Counted from the stretch's first letter, positions 16,646-25,741 are shown. The stretch is DNA of 64,000 bases from Bifidobacterium platyrrhinorum (GCF_010667645.1 NZ_WHZV01000009.1:1-64000); one strand, 5' to 3'. Notes: generated by a model not told the origin, from the sequence alone. Numbers and translations are program-made.

Positions 16646-17578
16646 ATGACCGCGTCAATCGCACAGCACGGGCCCGTCGCCACCAAGGGCGCGGGCCCGT
16701 CCGCTACCTCCGCTTCGTCCGCCATCGCGCGGCATCGCAAGGAACTCGGCACCTTCGCGGTGACCGTCCCGTTCTTCGCGTACACGGCGTGCTTCCTGCT
16801 CGCCCCCACCGTGATCGTCGTCGTCGGCGCGTTCCAGACGCGCGACGGCGGGTTCACGCTCGCCAACTTCAGCAAGCTGTTCGAGGCGAACACCGTCTCC
16901 GCGTTCGTCACCTCGATCATCGTGTCCATCGCCTCGTCGCTGATCGGCGCCGTGGTCGGCGGCCTCGCCTCCTACGCGCTCGTCATCGGCTCGAAGCCGA
17001 ACGGCCTGCTGCGCCGCATGGTGTCCGCCATCTCCTCCGTGCTCGCCCAGTTCGGCGGCGTGATGCTCGCATTCGCGTTCATCGCGACCATCGGCATCAA
17101 CGGCATCGGCACGATGCTCATCAAACAGGTGACCGGACTGACCGTCAACCCGAACTGGCTGAGCTCGCTGCCGGGCCTGGTGACCGTGTACTGCTACTTC
17201 CAGATCCCGCTGATGATCATCATCTTCCTGCCCGCGGTCGATTCCATCCGGCCGCAGTGGCGCGAGGCGTGCGAGTCGCTCGGCGGCAACACGTTCCAGT
17301 ACTGGACGCGCATTGCGTGCCCGATCCTCGCGCCCCGCTTCATCTCCGCGTTCCTGCTGCTGTTCGCCTCCGCGTTCTCCGCGTACGCGACGGCCGCCGC
17401 CCTGTTCTCCCAGCGTTCGATCCTCGTGCCGCTGATGATCCAGGGCGCCATGCGCAACGAGATGGACCCCAACCAGCAGGGCTTCGCCCAGGTGCTGGCA
17501 TTCGCGATGATCGTCGTCGTGGCCATCGTCATGCTGTTGAGCCACGCCGTGGAAAAGAGGGCCGGACGTTGGCAGTGA
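16646..17578 (+). CDS. ABC transporter permease (PotB-like)
   Basis: 310 residues, about six membrane helices. A 36-residue Ala/Ser-rich cytoplasmic head precedes the first helix. The ATPase-coupling EAA loop reads REACESLGGNTFQYWTRIACPILAP (about 210-235). It belongs to the binding-protein-dependent permease family found in spermidine/iron importers. It lies 31 nt after the binding-protein gene and overlaps the start of the second permease, so the four genes form one operon. Confidence 0.88.
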   Translation: MTASIAQHGPVATKGAGPSATSASSAIARHRKELGTFAVTVPFFAYTACFLLAPTVIVVVGAFQTRDGGFTLANFSKLFEANTVSAFVTSIIVSIASSLIGAVVGGLASYALVIGSKPNGLLRRMVSAISSVLAQFGGVMLAFAFIATIGINGIGTMLIKQVTGLTVNPNWLSSLPGLVTVYCYFQIPLMIIIFLPAVDSIRPQWREACESLGGNTFQYWTRIACPILAPRFISAFLLLFASAFSAYATAAALFSQRSILVPLMIQGAMRNEMDPNQQGFAQVLAFAMIVVVAIVMLLSHAVEKRAGRWQ

Positions 17579-18477
17579 ACACCACCACCGAAACCACCGA
17601 TACGCAGGCCGCGGCCGCCGCGCCGAACCGCCCGCCGCAGCTGCGCGCCGCCCGCGTGCGCAGGCAGGGCGTCATCAAGTTCGTGATCCTCTTCGTCACG
17701 CTCGCGTTCCTGTTCGTCCCGCTCGTCTCCATGCTCGTCTTCACGCTGCGCCACCCGCTGTCCGGGCGCTGGTCGCTCGCCCCGTGGATCGCGATCTTCA
17801 CCGGCAACGGCGAATCGCTCGGCGCGGACCTGACCGTCCTGTGGCAGGGCCTGGGCGCCTCGCTCGCCCTGTGCGCCGTGACCGTCGTGCTCATGCTGCT
17901 GCTCATGGTGCCCACCATGGTCATCGTGCACATCCGCTCCAAGGCGCTCGAACGGGCCATCGAATGGGTCGCCACCCTGCCGCTGACCATCCCCGCCATC
18001 GTGCTCGTCGTCGGACTCGGCCCCATCTACCGCTGGCTGAGCTCCGCCGTGTTCGACACCAACCCGATCTGGCTGTGCTTCGCCTACGTCGTGCTCGTCA
18101 TGCCGTTCGCCTTCCGCGCCATCGCCGTCGGCCTCAACTCCATCGACGTGAAGACCCTCGTCGAGGCGTCCCGATCGCTCGGCGCCTCCTGGCCCAAGGT
18201 GTTCTTCCGCGTCATCATCCCGAACCTATGGCAGTCCATCCTGTCCGCCAGCTTCATCTCCATCGCCGTGGTGCTGGGCGAATACACCGTCGCCTCGCTG
18301 CTCGGCCGCATGAACCTGCAGGTCGCGCTCTACCAGCTCGGCCAGTCCAACTCCCAGATCTCCACCGCCATGTCGCTGCTCGCATTGCTGTTCGGCGTGG
18401 TGCTGCTCGTCGCGCTCGACCTCATCTCCGAACACATCGGCAGGTCGCGCACGGGCGAAACCAAGGAAGGCAAGTAA
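17569..18477 (+). CDS. ABC transporter permease (PotC-like)
   Basis: 302 residues with about six membrane helices and the EAA motif VEASRSLGASWPKVFFRVIIP (about 200-220). It is the second half of the heterodimeric channel. Two starts compete. A TTG at 17569 has AGAGG 8 nt upstream and overlaps the first permease by 10 nt. A GTG at 17575 (300 residues) overlaps by 4 nt but sits further from the ribosome-binding site. The TTG is preferred on spacing. Confidence 0.82.
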   Translation: MAVNTTTETTDTQAAAAAPNRPPQLRAARVRRQGVIKFVILFVTLAFLFVPLVSMLVFTLRHPLSGRWSLAPWIAIFTGNGESLGADLTVLWQGLGASLALCAVTVVLMLLLMVPTMVIVHIRSKALERAIEWVATLPLTIPAIVLVVGLGPIYRWLSSAVFDTNPIWLCFAYVVLVMPFAFRAIAVGLNSIDVKTLVEASRSLGASWPKVFFRVIIPNLWQSILSASFISIAVVLGEYTVASLLGRMNLQVALYQLGQSNSQISTAMSLLALLFGVVLLVALDLISEHIGRSRTGETKEGK

Positions 18478-18483
18478 CCGATT

Positions 18484-19713
18484 ATGTCCCTTGCGCAACA
18501 GAACAACGTCACGGCCGGAGAGCAGGCCGAGCATGAGTTCAAGAACGATCCGACCGCCACGCTCGAAGGCGTGCGCGGCAAGGACGTGACCAAGGCCGCC
18601 AAGGCCCTGCTCAAGGATTCCGCCACCCGCGGCGGCGGCATCCGGATGCAGGACGTCGTCAAGATCTACCCGGGCTCCTCCGTGCGCGCGCTCGACGACT
18701 TCAACCTCGACATCAAGCCCGGCGAGATGGTCGTGCTGCTCGGCGGCTCCGGATGCGGCAAGTCCACCGCGCTGCGCTCCCTCGCCGGCCTCGAGGACAT
18801 CCAGGGCGGCCGCATCCTCGTCGGCGGGCAGGACGTCACCGGCGTGCCCGTCAACAAGCGCGGCATGTCCATGGTGTTCCAGGCCTACTCGCTGTTCCCG
18901 CACATGACCGCCGTCGAAAACGTCGAATTCGGCCTCGAGGTGCGCGGCGTCGGACGTGAGGAACGCCGCCGCATCGCCATGGAACAGCTCGAACTCGTCG
19001 GACTCGCCGACCAAGCGAACAAGTTCACCCAGCAGATGTCCGGCGGCCAGCAGCAGCGCGTCGCCCTCGCCCGAGCCCTCGCCATCAAGCCGCGCGTGCT
19101 GCTGCTCGACGAGCCGCTCTCCGCCCTCGACGCCAAGGTGCGCGTCCAGCTGCGCGACCAGATCCGCCGCATCCAGCTCACCACCGGCACCACCACCGTG
19201 TTCGTCACGCACGACCAGGAGGAGGCGCTCGCCGTCGCCGACCGCATCGGCGTCATGAACCACGGCCGCATCGAGCAGATCGCCGCGCCGCAGGACCTCT
19301 ACCAGCGTCCCGCCACCGAATACGTGGCCACGTTCATCGGCCTGACGAACCGTCTGCCCGGCGCCTCCGACGGCGAGGAGGCGGTCGTGTTCGGCCAGCG
19401 CGTGCCGCTGCTGCCCGGCTCGAAGCGGGGCGACCCGGTGGCCGTGCTCGTGCGCCCGGAGAACATCGCGCTCGCCCGTGCCGGCGAGACCGCCAACGCC
19501 GCCGGCGAGCACGCGCGCGTCGAGGTGATCCACTTCCTCGGCGCCGTCGCGCGCGTCGACTGCGAGATCTCCAGCGGCGAATACCAGCACTGGAACAAGG
19601 GCGAACAGCTCAAGGTCACCGTCCAGCTGCCCGCGGGCGAACTGCCCGCCGGACTCGCCCCCGGCGACGAGGTCGTCGTCACCCCGCGCCCCGTCGCGGC
19701 GCTCGCCTGCTGA
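18484..19713 (+). CDS. ABC transporter ATP-binding protein (PotA/FbpC type)
   Basis: 409 residues. After an unusual ~50-residue N-terminal extension the nucleotide-binding domain shows Walker A GGSGCGKST (87-95), Q-loop VFQAYSLFPHM, signature MSGGQQQR, Walker B VLLLDEPLSALD and the H-loop THDQEEA. A C-terminal TOBE-like domain (about 310-405, with VAVLVRPENI) is typical of spermidine, iron and sugar importers and often binds ligand or regulators. It begins 6 nt after the second permease and powers that channel. Confidence 0.92.
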   Translation: MSLAQQNNVTAGEQAEHEFKNDPTATLEGVRGKDVTKAAKALLKDSATRGGGIRMQDVVKIYPGSSVRALDDFNLDIKPGEMVVLLGGSGCGKSTALRSLAGLEDIQGGRILVGGQDVTGVPVNKRGMSMVFQAYSLFPHMTAVENVEFGLEVRGVGREERRRIAMEQLELVGLADQANKFTQQMSGGQQQRVALARALAIKPRVLLLDEPLSALDAKVRVQLRDQIRRIQLTTGTTTVFVTHDQEEALAVADRIGVMNHGRIEQIAAPQDLYQRPATEYVATFIGLTNRLPGASDGEEAVVFGQRVPLLPGSKRGDPVAVLVRPENIALARAGETANAAGEHARVEVIHFLGAVARVDCEISSGEYQHWNKGEQLKVTVQLPAGELPAGLAPGDEVVVTPRPVAALAC

Positions 19714-19744
19714 ATTCCCCCGCGCGGTGCCGTAAGCTGGGACC

Positions 19745-20788
19745 ATGAGTGATCAACAGTCCCGGCCGGCACCGCAGCATGCACGCACATCCTTCTTCGA
19801 GGCGCATCGCCGCTTCACGTTCGTCGGCATCGGCCTGTGCGTGATGATCGCGTTCTGGGTGGGGCTGAACATCGTGCTCTCCGGCCTGCTCGCCCCCTAT
19901 TTCCCGGGCGGGGCGCCCTCATGGCTCATGATGCTCATCTCGTCCGGCCCGCTGTATCTGGTCGCGATGCCGATGGGCATGACGGTGCTCTCCCGTGTGC
20001 CCGCGTTGAAGACCCGTGAATTCCCGCTCGGCGGGAAGGGCTTCTGGACGCTGCTCATCGCGTGCTTCCCCATCATGATGGCCGGCAACATCATCGGCAC
20101 CGGCCTGTCGCAGGCCATCTCCGGCGGCGCATCGGTCAACCGCGTCTCCGAGATGGTGCTGCGGTCGGACCCGTGGGTCAACGCCCTGTTCGTGGTGCTG
20201 CTCGCGCCCCTCTTCGAGGAATGGCTGTTCCGCAAACAGATCATCGACCGCACGCGCCGCTACGGCGAACGCACCGCCATCGTGCTGTCCGCGTTCGCCT
20301 TCGCGCTGTTCCACATGAACCTCTACCAGTTCTTCTACGCGTTCGGCATAGGGCTGGTGCTCGCCTACGCGTACATGCGCACCAGTCGTCTGCGTTATCC
20401 GGTGATCATGCACATGGTCGTCAACGCGTCCGGGTCGCTGCTCGCGCCCGGGATCCTCGCGCTCGCCGGCGGCGACAAGGCCGACAGGCTCCTCGACGGC
20501 TCGATGGGCGAGGCGGAACTGATGCGCATGGCCGAAACGGATCCGTCCGCCATGGCCGGTCTCGCGCTGCTCGGCGCCTACGGGCTGCTCATGTTCGCCC
20601 TGACGATCGCCGGCATCGTGCTCATCTGCCGCAACCTGCGGCGCATCGAGTTCTACGACCCGCCCGAACGGCTGCCGAAGTGGTACGGCGCGCGGCTCGC
20701 CTTCCTCAACCCCGGTATGATCGCCTACGTCGCCCTCACCGTCGTGCTCGGACTCTGGCAGATGGGGCTGATCACGTTCGGCTTCTGA
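19745..20788 (+). CDS. CPBP family intramembrane metalloprotease
   Basis: 347 residues, about eight membrane helices. The CPBP active-site set is complete: EEWLFRKQI (catalytic Glu pair), ALFHMNLYQFFYAFGIG (His) and HMVVNASG (His/Asn). No low-complexity N-terminal tail is present, unlike the other CPBP protein in this window. The family includes CAAX prenyl proteases and bacteriocin immunity proteins; no substrate is suggested by context. It lies 31 nt after the ABC ATPase gene, so read-through from that operon is possible. Confidence 0.87.
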   Translation: MSDQQSRPAPQHARTSFFEAHRRFTFVGIGLCVMIAFWVGLNIVLSGLLAPYFPGGAPSWLMMLISSGPLYLVAMPMGMTVLSRVPALKTREFPLGGKGFWTLLIACFPIMMAGNIIGTGLSQAISGGASVNRVSEMVLRSDPWVNALFVVLLAPLFEEWLFRKQIIDRTRRYGERTAIVLSAFAFALFHMNLYQFFYAFGIGLVLAYAYMRTSRLRYPVIMHMVVNASGSLLAPGILALAGGDKADRLLDGSMGEAELMRMAETDPSAMAGLALLGAYGLLMFALTIAGIVLICRNLRRIEFYDPPERLPKWYGARLAFLNPGMIAYVALTVVLGLWQMGLITFGF

Positions 20789-20803
20789 CCGTCGTCTCCT
20801 CTT

Positions 20804-20832
20804 GGCGGCGCCTCCCCTTGGGAGACGCCGCC
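20804..20832. terminator. bidirectional terminator, CPBP / mscS
   Basis: GGCGGCG (20804-20810) pairs with CGCCGCC (20826-20832), and the inner CTCCC pairs with GGGAG, giving a strong hairpin in the 50-nt gap between convergent genes. Confidence 0.6.
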
Positions 20833-20838
20833 GTCCGT

Positions 20839-21624
20839 TCACTCCGAGGCGCCGCCGTCGCGCACGAGGTAGTCGGCGGTGGCGATGGCGCGCGCCGCCC
20901 GGTCCTTCGCGGTGGACAGCAGCACGCCGTCGCGCACGAACAGCAGGACCTCGCCCTCCGCGCCGTACGGCGAGAAGCCGGTGAACTTCACCAGCGGCGG
21001 GTTCTCCGGGCGCAGCAGCTCGGAGGCCCCCGCCTCCACACGGCGCAGCATGTCGCGGCCCACCTCGTCCGGCGAGGCCGTGCCCTTCACGGTGAACGGC
21101 ACGGTGGCCATGCCTTCGGTGACCGGCGTGAGCTTGGTCAGCGAGGCCGTGTTGAGGATCGAGTTGGGGATGACCATGCGGTCGCCGGCGCGGGTCTCGA
21201 TCATCGAATGGCGCCAGGTGATGTCCACCACCGTGCCGGTCACGCCTTGAATCGACACCAGGTCGCCCGGCTGGATCACGCGGCCGAGCATCAGGCCGAA
21301 GCCGCCGATCACGTTCGCGATCGTGTCCTTCAGGCCAAGGGACAGCGCGACGCCGCCGACGCCGAGGGCGGTGACCAGCGTGGTCGGGTTGATGCCGAAC
21401 ACCGGCTGCAGCACCATCGTGGCGGCGGCGCACCAGACCACCACACGCATCAGGTTGATGAAGATGGACGCGCTGGGGATCTGCGAGTTGTCGAGCACCT
21501 TGCGCAGCAGCCGGCGCAGGACGCGGTCTGCCACCCATGCGGCGACGAACACCATGGACAGCCACAGCAGTTTGCCCGCGTTCGCGTGGAACCAGGCCAT
21601 GATCATGTCATCGAGGTTTTCCAT
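20839..21624 (-). CDS. mscS: small-conductance mechanosensitive channel (MscS family)
   Basis: 261 residues, close to the minimal E. coli MscS. Membrane helices occur near 15-35, 55-75 and the pore-lining third helix (GVGGVALSLGLKDTIANVIGGFGLML, about 90-115). The beta domain has PGDLVSIQGVTGTVVDI and MIETRAGDRMVIPNS. It releases solutes on hypo-osmotic shock. The ATG at 21624 is chosen; another in-frame ATG at 21636 adds four residues, and both ribosome-binding sites are weak. Confidence 0.88.
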   Translation of the reverse strand: MENLDDMIMAWFHANAGKLLWLSMVFVAAWVADRVLRRLLRKVLDNSQIPSASIFINLMRVVVWCAAATMVLQPVFGINPTTLVTALGVGGVALSLGLKDTIANVIGGFGLMLGRVIQPGDLVSIQGVTGTVVDITWRHSMIETRAGDRMVIPNSILNTASLTKLTPVTEGMATVPFTVKGTASPDEVGRDMLRRVEAGASELLRPENPPLVKFTGFSPYGAEGEVLLFVRDGVLLSTAKDRAARAIATADYLVRDGGASE

Positions 21625-21678
21625 GCGCACCACCATAAGCGGGTGTGCTGGAAGCCGGTAGATATCTACCGGAAAACA

Positions 21679-21735
21679 TCCGGGAAACGATGCGGCGGCG
21701 TGTCGCGGCCACACGGCCACGCATCGTTTCCCGGA
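21679..21735 (-). terminator. terminator after aspA
   Basis: A perfect 16-bp inverted repeat (TCCGGGAAACGATGCG at 21679-21694 and its complement at 21720-21735) lies 7 nt past the aspA stop on the minus strand, with a 25-nt GC-rich loop that can fold further. There is no run of T, but position and stem strength support termination. Confidence 0.6.
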
Positions 21736-21742
21736 CGCGCCG

Positions 21743-23221
21743 TCACGGACGCGGTTCGGGCAGGTGCTCGCGGCAGGTCTGGCCCAATCCGCGGGCCAGG
21801 CGGATCGGATCGAGGATCTCGTCGAGCCGCTCCGCCGGCAGATCGGTCATCTCGCCGGCCACCTCGCGCACCGTACGGCCCGAACGCACCGCTTCGGCGG
21901 CGATCGCCGAGCCCCGCTCGTAGCCGATGTAGTGGTTCAGCGCGGCCGCGATCGACGGCGTCGACTCGGCGTGCGCGCGCCCGACCTCCGTATGCACGAC
22001 GATGCCCTCGATGCAGTTGGCGCGGAACACGTCCATCGCGTTCGTAAGCAGCGACATGCCGGTGAGCAGCTCGTGCACCATCACCGGGTCGAACGCGTTG
22101 AGCTGCAGCTGGCCCTCGGCCACCGCCCAGTTCACCGTCACGTCCATGCCGAAGACCATGAAGCAGCACTGGTTCACGCATTCGGGGATCACCGGGTTCA
22201 CCTTCGCCGGCATGATGCTCGAACCCGCCTGCCTGGCGGGCACGTCCAAGTCGTTGAAACCGGCGCGCGGCCCCGAGTTGAGCAGACGCAGGTCGTCGGC
22301 CGCCTTCTTCAGGTGCACGGCGAGGTTCTTCAACGCCGCGGAGGTCGACACGTACGCGCCCATGTCGGTCATCGCCGCCACCGGGTCCGGCGCCGCCGTG
22401 ATCGGCAGGCCGGTGATGCGCGCCAGATGCTCGGTCGCCGCGCGCCGGAACCGCAGGTCCGCGCAGATGCCGGTGCCGATGGCCGTGGCACCGAGGTTCA
22501 GCTGCGCGAGCTGCGGCACGAGCCGTTCGAAGCCCGCAAGATCGGATTTGAGCAGTGTCGCGAACGCGTGGAACTCCTGCCCGTAGGTCATCGGCACGGC
22601 GTCCTGCAGCTGCGTGCGCCCGAGCGTCACGTCGTTGATGTGTTTGTCCGCCAGGTCATGGAACGCCTTCGCGAGACGCTTCGTCGACTCGGCGAGCGGG
22701 TGGATCGCGTCGATGAGCGCCAGCTTGCACGCCGCCGGGTACGTGTCGTTCGTGGACTGCGACTCGTTCACGTCGTCGTTCGGGTGGATATACGCGTAGT
22801 CGCCGCGTTTTCGCCCGGCGAGCTCCAGCGCGCGGTTGGCGATCACCTCGTTCATGTTCATGTTCGACGAGGTGCCGGCGCCGCCCTGCATCACGTCCAC
22901 CGGGAACTGGTCGGCGAGCTTGCCGCCCTCGATTTCGACGCACGCCTTGCGGATGAACCGCGCCTTGTCCGCGTCGATGAGTCCCAGCTCCTCGTTCGCG
23001 CTTGCGCACGCCCGCTTGACCGTCGCATAGGCGCGGACGAGCTCCGGGTGCTGCGAGTCGGTGATGCCGGAGACCGGGAAGTTGCCGATCGCGCGCTGCG
23101 TGTGGATGCCCCAGTACACGTCCGCCGGCACCGCCAGCTCGCCGATGCAGTCGTGCTCGACGCGCGTCGCCGCCGTTGTCGTCTTCGTTGCCTCGTCCGT
23201 TGCGTTCGTCTCGTTCGTCAT
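21743..23221 (-). CDS. aspA: aspartate ammonia-lyase (fumarase/aspartase superfamily)
   Basis: 492 residues. It deaminates L-aspartate to fumarate and ammonia. Superfamily motifs are present: TSSNMNMNEVIANRA (about 115-130), HPNDDVNESQSTND (about 145), the catalytic-loop signature GSSIMPAKVNPVIPE (about 325) and NLGATAIGTG (about 250). The HPNDDVN form and length favour aspartase over class II fumarase (usually HPNDHVN), though the assignment rests on few residues. The N-terminal ~20 residues are Thr/Ala-rich and variable. The tetR gene lies 83 nt upstream on the same strand. Confidence 0.85.
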   Translation of the reverse strand: MTNETNATDEATKTTTAATRVEHDCIGELAVPADVYWGIHTQRAIGNFPVSGITDSQHPELVRAYATVKRACASANEELGLIDADKARFIRKACVEIEGGKLADQFPVDVMQGGAGTSSNMNMNEVIANRALELAGRKRGDYAYIHPNDDVNESQSTNDTYPAACKLALIDAIHPLAESTKRLAKAFHDLADKHINDVTLGRTQLQDAVPMTYGQEFHAFATLLKSDLAGFERLVPQLAQLNLGATAIGTGICADLRFRRAATEHLARITGLPITAAPDPVAAMTDMGAYVSTSAALKNLAVHLKKAADDLRLLNSGPRAGFNDLDVPARQAGSSIMPAKVNPVIPECVNQCCFMVFGMDVTVNWAVAEGQLQLNAFDPVMVHELLTGMSLLTNAMDVFRANCIEGIVVHTEVGRAHAESTPSIAAALNHYIGYERGSAIAAEAVRSGRTVREVAGEMTDLPAERLDEILDPIRLARGLGQTCREHLPEPRP

Positions 23222-23304
23222 GGTTCCATCATGTCGTGTCGGCCGGGGAAACGCCATGCCCGCGCGACGATTCCCCTGTGTGAGAAAACGCACAGGAAGG
23301 CGGC

Positions 23305-23931
23305 CTACTTGTTGTAGATGCGGTTCCAGTAGGCGAGCATGTTCTCCTTGGACATGGACAGGTAGATGCCCATGGCGAGCACGGCGATGTCGTCGTTGAG
23401 CAGGTCGTCCATCGAGACGCTCTGGCGCAGCGCCGGCCAGCGTTTGAGGATCGACAGCAGGCCGCCGGCCGTGAAATCGAGCAGCAGATCGGTCTTGAGG
23501 TCCAGATGGCCCGCGTCGAGGTCGAGCGTCTGGAGCAGCGACATGCGCGCGAAGTCATGGAGCGATTCGACGAGTTCGGGGGAGCTGTGAGGTCCGGCGA
23601 GCAGGGCGAGACGGTCGAGACGCTGCTGCTCGCGCGTCGAGCTCATGAAATGCGCCACCCTCCTGCGCCACTGCTCCTGAGGGTCGGCGTTCGGATCGGG
23701 CGCCTCCTGGATGAGCGGCGAGGTCTGCACTTCGGCGAGGATGGCCGCATCGGCGAGCTCGGGCAGTCCCGAGAAGTGGTAGTAGAACGAATTGCGGTTC
23801 ACCTGCGCACGGTGCACGATGTCGGTGACGGTGATGCGCCGGTATTCGCGTTCGTCGAGCAGGGACCAGAACGCGGTCTCCATGCGTTCCTTGGCCGGTG
23901 GGATGTTCGAATCCCTGCGTGGGCGTGGCAT
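23305..23931 (-). CDS. TetR/AcrR-family transcriptional regulator
   Basis: 208 residues. The N-terminal DNA-binding domain (about 12-60) reads YRRITVTDIVHRAQVNRNSFYYHFSG, the standard TetR helix-turn-helix with its YYHF end. The C-terminal ligand-binding part is not close to any family recognised by eye. A nested palindrome centred at 24009 lies about 80 nt upstream of its ATG and is a probable autoregulatory operator. aspA follows on the same strand and may be co-transcribed; the divergent side has no gene, so the target is either itself or the downstream gene. Confidence 0.88.
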   Translation of the reverse strand: MPRPRRDSNIPPAKERMETAFWSLLDEREYRRITVTDIVHRAQVNRNSFYYHFSGLPELADAAILAEVQTSPLIQEAPDPNADPQEQWRRRVAHFMSSTREQQRLDRLALLAGPHSSPELVESLHDFARMSLLQTLDLDAGHLDLKTDLLLDFTAGGLLSILKRWPALRQSVSMDDLLNDDIAVLAMGIYLSMSKENMLAYWNRIYNK

Positions 23932-23984
23932 GGGTCGTCTCCTTCCCGTGGGGGGCCGGCCGTGCCGAGGGGTCGGCCGGCGAA

Positions 23985-24033
23985 TTATTGGTCAATTCGT
24001 CTAGACAATCTGTCTGGACAGTATAACCAATAA
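23985..24033. promoter_or_regulatory. nested dyad, probable TetR-family operator
   Basis: Two inverted repeats share one centre at 24009. The outer arms are TTATTGGT (23985-23992) and ACCAATAA (24026-24033), perfect over 8 bp. The inner arms are TCTAGACA and TGTCTGGA (24000-24018), 7 of 8 matching. The segment is A/T-rich compared with its surroundings and lies between the stop of the upstream hydrolase gene and the tetR start. Confidence 0.6.
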
Positions 24034-24045
24034 CGGGACATGGCT

Positions 24046-25317
24046 CTACGAGGGCCGTTCCGTGGCCTGCTTCGTGGACTGGCGCGCCATCGTCGCGCGC
24101 ACCAGGATCGCCACCGCCTCCAGCAGATGGCGCCGGTCCTGCGCCGGCAGGCCCAGCATCGAGGCGATCATCGCCGGGATCGACCCCGGGAAACCGGCCA
24201 TCACCTCGGAGAACGTCGTCGCGCCGTTCGCGTGCAGCACCGCGAACAGGGCGTCCACCGCACGCTCGCGCTGTTCGACCGTCAACCCGGCCATCCACGC
24301 GTTCAACGACTGGTTGAACAGCTGCGAACTCGACGCGAGATCCGGCTCCGTTGCGAAATGGTCGCCCTCCACCTGCCAGGAGAACGAGAAATGCTGCATG
24401 ATCCCGTCCGAATCCGACGTGACCACGCGGCACGGCTCCGGCGTCTCGAAGATCTGCCCCACGATCGACGAGCTCGGCACGATCTTCGTCACCTTCGGCT
24501 GGATGTCCAGATACTGCCGCGACGTGACGATGTTCGACGGGAACCCCGGGCCGTCCAGCGAATACACATGACGGATGCGGCGGCGCACGTCCTCGGTGGC
24601 GTTCATCGCCGCGTACACGGCCAGATTGCCGCCCTTCGAATGCCCGGTGAGCACGATCGGCCCACGCCACAGCCGCGCCACCATGTCGAGGTACGCGCTC
24701 GCCGCCCGCTGCGCCGGCACCGGGTACTGGAAGGCCATGTTGAAGTCCTCCTTCCAGCCGATGAGCGAATCGTCGGTGCCGCGGAAGGCGATGACGAGCG
24801 TACCGCCGCGGGTGGGGTCCTTGGCGCGGGGCCTGCCTCCCAGGCCGCGGCCGTCCGGCAGCATGAAGGTCATCGCGGCGAATTGCGTCTGTTCGCCCGG
24901 GTTGACATGCTCGACCACCGCGCCCAGCCGCGTCGCGGCGAAGCGCGGCGAGGAGGCCACGGCGGCGAAGAAGTCATGCGTCTCGTTCGGGTCGGTCAGA
25001 CCCACCATCTGCACGTCCGCCGCCTCGTCGTCGAGCCCCTCGCGCAACGCATGCTCCGCCTCGGCGAGCGTGACCGACTCGAACGGCTCGCGCACCAGCC
25101 CCTTGACCCACAGCCAGGGGTGCCGCGGCTCGAAGGAACGCAGCCGCGCCGCGAAGGAGACCTCCTTGTCCTCGTTCAGGGCGAGCGTGGGGGAGAGGCG
25201 GGCGACGTCCTCGTAGGACAGGGACGCGAACACCATCGCATCCACCTCGTTGAACGGCGCGTCCGGGTCGGTGAACGGACGGCGCTCGCCGTCGATGTAG
25301 TCGAACACGTTGCCCAT
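24046..25317 (-). CDS. DUF2974 family alpha/beta hydrolase (Mbeg1-like)
   Basis: 423 residues. The central lipase-like fold has the nucleophile elbow TGHSKGG (Ser227) and an upstream VIAFRGTDDS strand typical of class 3-like lipases. The N-terminal half carries the DUF2974 opening NVFDYIDG and FNEVDAMVFASLSYED. The family is predicted cytosolic and often annotated as a lipase or hydrolase, but the substrate is unknown. The ATG at 25317 is preceded by a strong GGAGGGAGG site. The much longer open frame upstream crosses the tRNA genes and is not coding. Confidence 0.85.
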   Translation of the reverse strand: MGNVFDYIDGERRPFTDPDAPFNEVDAMVFASLSYEDVARLSPTLALNEDKEVSFAARLRSFEPRHPWLWVKGLVREPFESVTLAEAEHALREGLDDEAADVQMVGLTDPNETHDFFAAVASSPRFAATRLGAVVEHVNPGEQTQFAAMTFMLPDGRGLGGRPRAKDPTRGGTLVIAFRGTDDSLIGWKEDFNMAFQYPVPAQRAASAYLDMVARLWRGPIVLTGHSKGGNLAVYAAMNATEDVRRRIRHVYSLDGPGFPSNIVTSRQYLDIQPKVTKIVPSSSIVGQIFETPEPCRVVTSDSDGIMQHFSFSWQVEGDHFATEPDLASSSQLFNQSLNAWMAGLTVEQRERAVDALFAVLHANGATTFSEVMAGFPGSIPAMIASMLGLPAQDRRHLLEAVAILVRATMARQSTKQATERPS

Positions 25318-25460
25318 CGCGACCTCCCTCCGTGACGGATGCGGGGCTGGACCCCAGTCTAATAGGCTTCCCCGGCCCGGTTTTTCGGCGTTCTCCGCGA
25401 TTTCGCACAGTGCGCGTGCGGCGCGTGGACAGTGCGCGACACGCCGATGGCGCCTCCGAT

Positions 25461-25489
25461 TTGCATCGGGCCCGCGATTCGCGTATCTT
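25461..25489 (+). promoter_or_regulatory. promoter of the tRNA array
   Basis: TTGCAT (25461-25466) and TATCTT (25484-25489) are separated by exactly 17 nt, and the first tRNA begins 30 nt beyond the -10 element. This is the best sigma-70-type match before the array. Confidence 0.65.
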
Positions 25490-25518
25490 ATCCACCTGTT
25501 GCCTCTCACGGTGACATT

Positions 25519-25591
25519 GCGGACATAGCTTAGTTGGTAAAGCGCAACCTTGCCAAGGTTGAGACCGCGGGTTCGAGTCCCGTTGTCCGCT
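25519..25591 (+). tRNA. tRNA-Gly (GCC)
   Basis: 73 nt. Acceptor GCGGACA pairs perfectly with TGTCCGC at the 3' end; the discriminator is T. The anticodon arm is AACCTTGCCAAGGTT with anticodon GCC, and the T-loop contains GTTCGAGTC. The CCA end is not encoded. First of four tRNAs in a row. Confidence 0.95.
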
Positions 25592-25628
25592 CTCGGAAGG
25601 CCGAAGCGATTCGGCCGGAAGACAACCC

Positions 25629-25700
25629 GGGCGGTTGGCGCAGAGGTAGCGCACTTCCCTGACACGGAAGGGGTCACAAGTTCGAATCTTGTATCGCCCA
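25629..25700 (+). tRNA. tRNA-Val (GAC)
   Basis: 72 nt. Acceptor GGGCGGT pairs with ATCGCCC, including one G-T pair. The anticodon loop CCTGACAC gives GAC, read as valine. The T-loop is GTTCGAATC. No encoded CCA. Confidence 0.94.
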
Positions 25701-25741
25701 CGAACGTGCCTGCTTCGGCGGACGCGTGCATAACAGAACAC

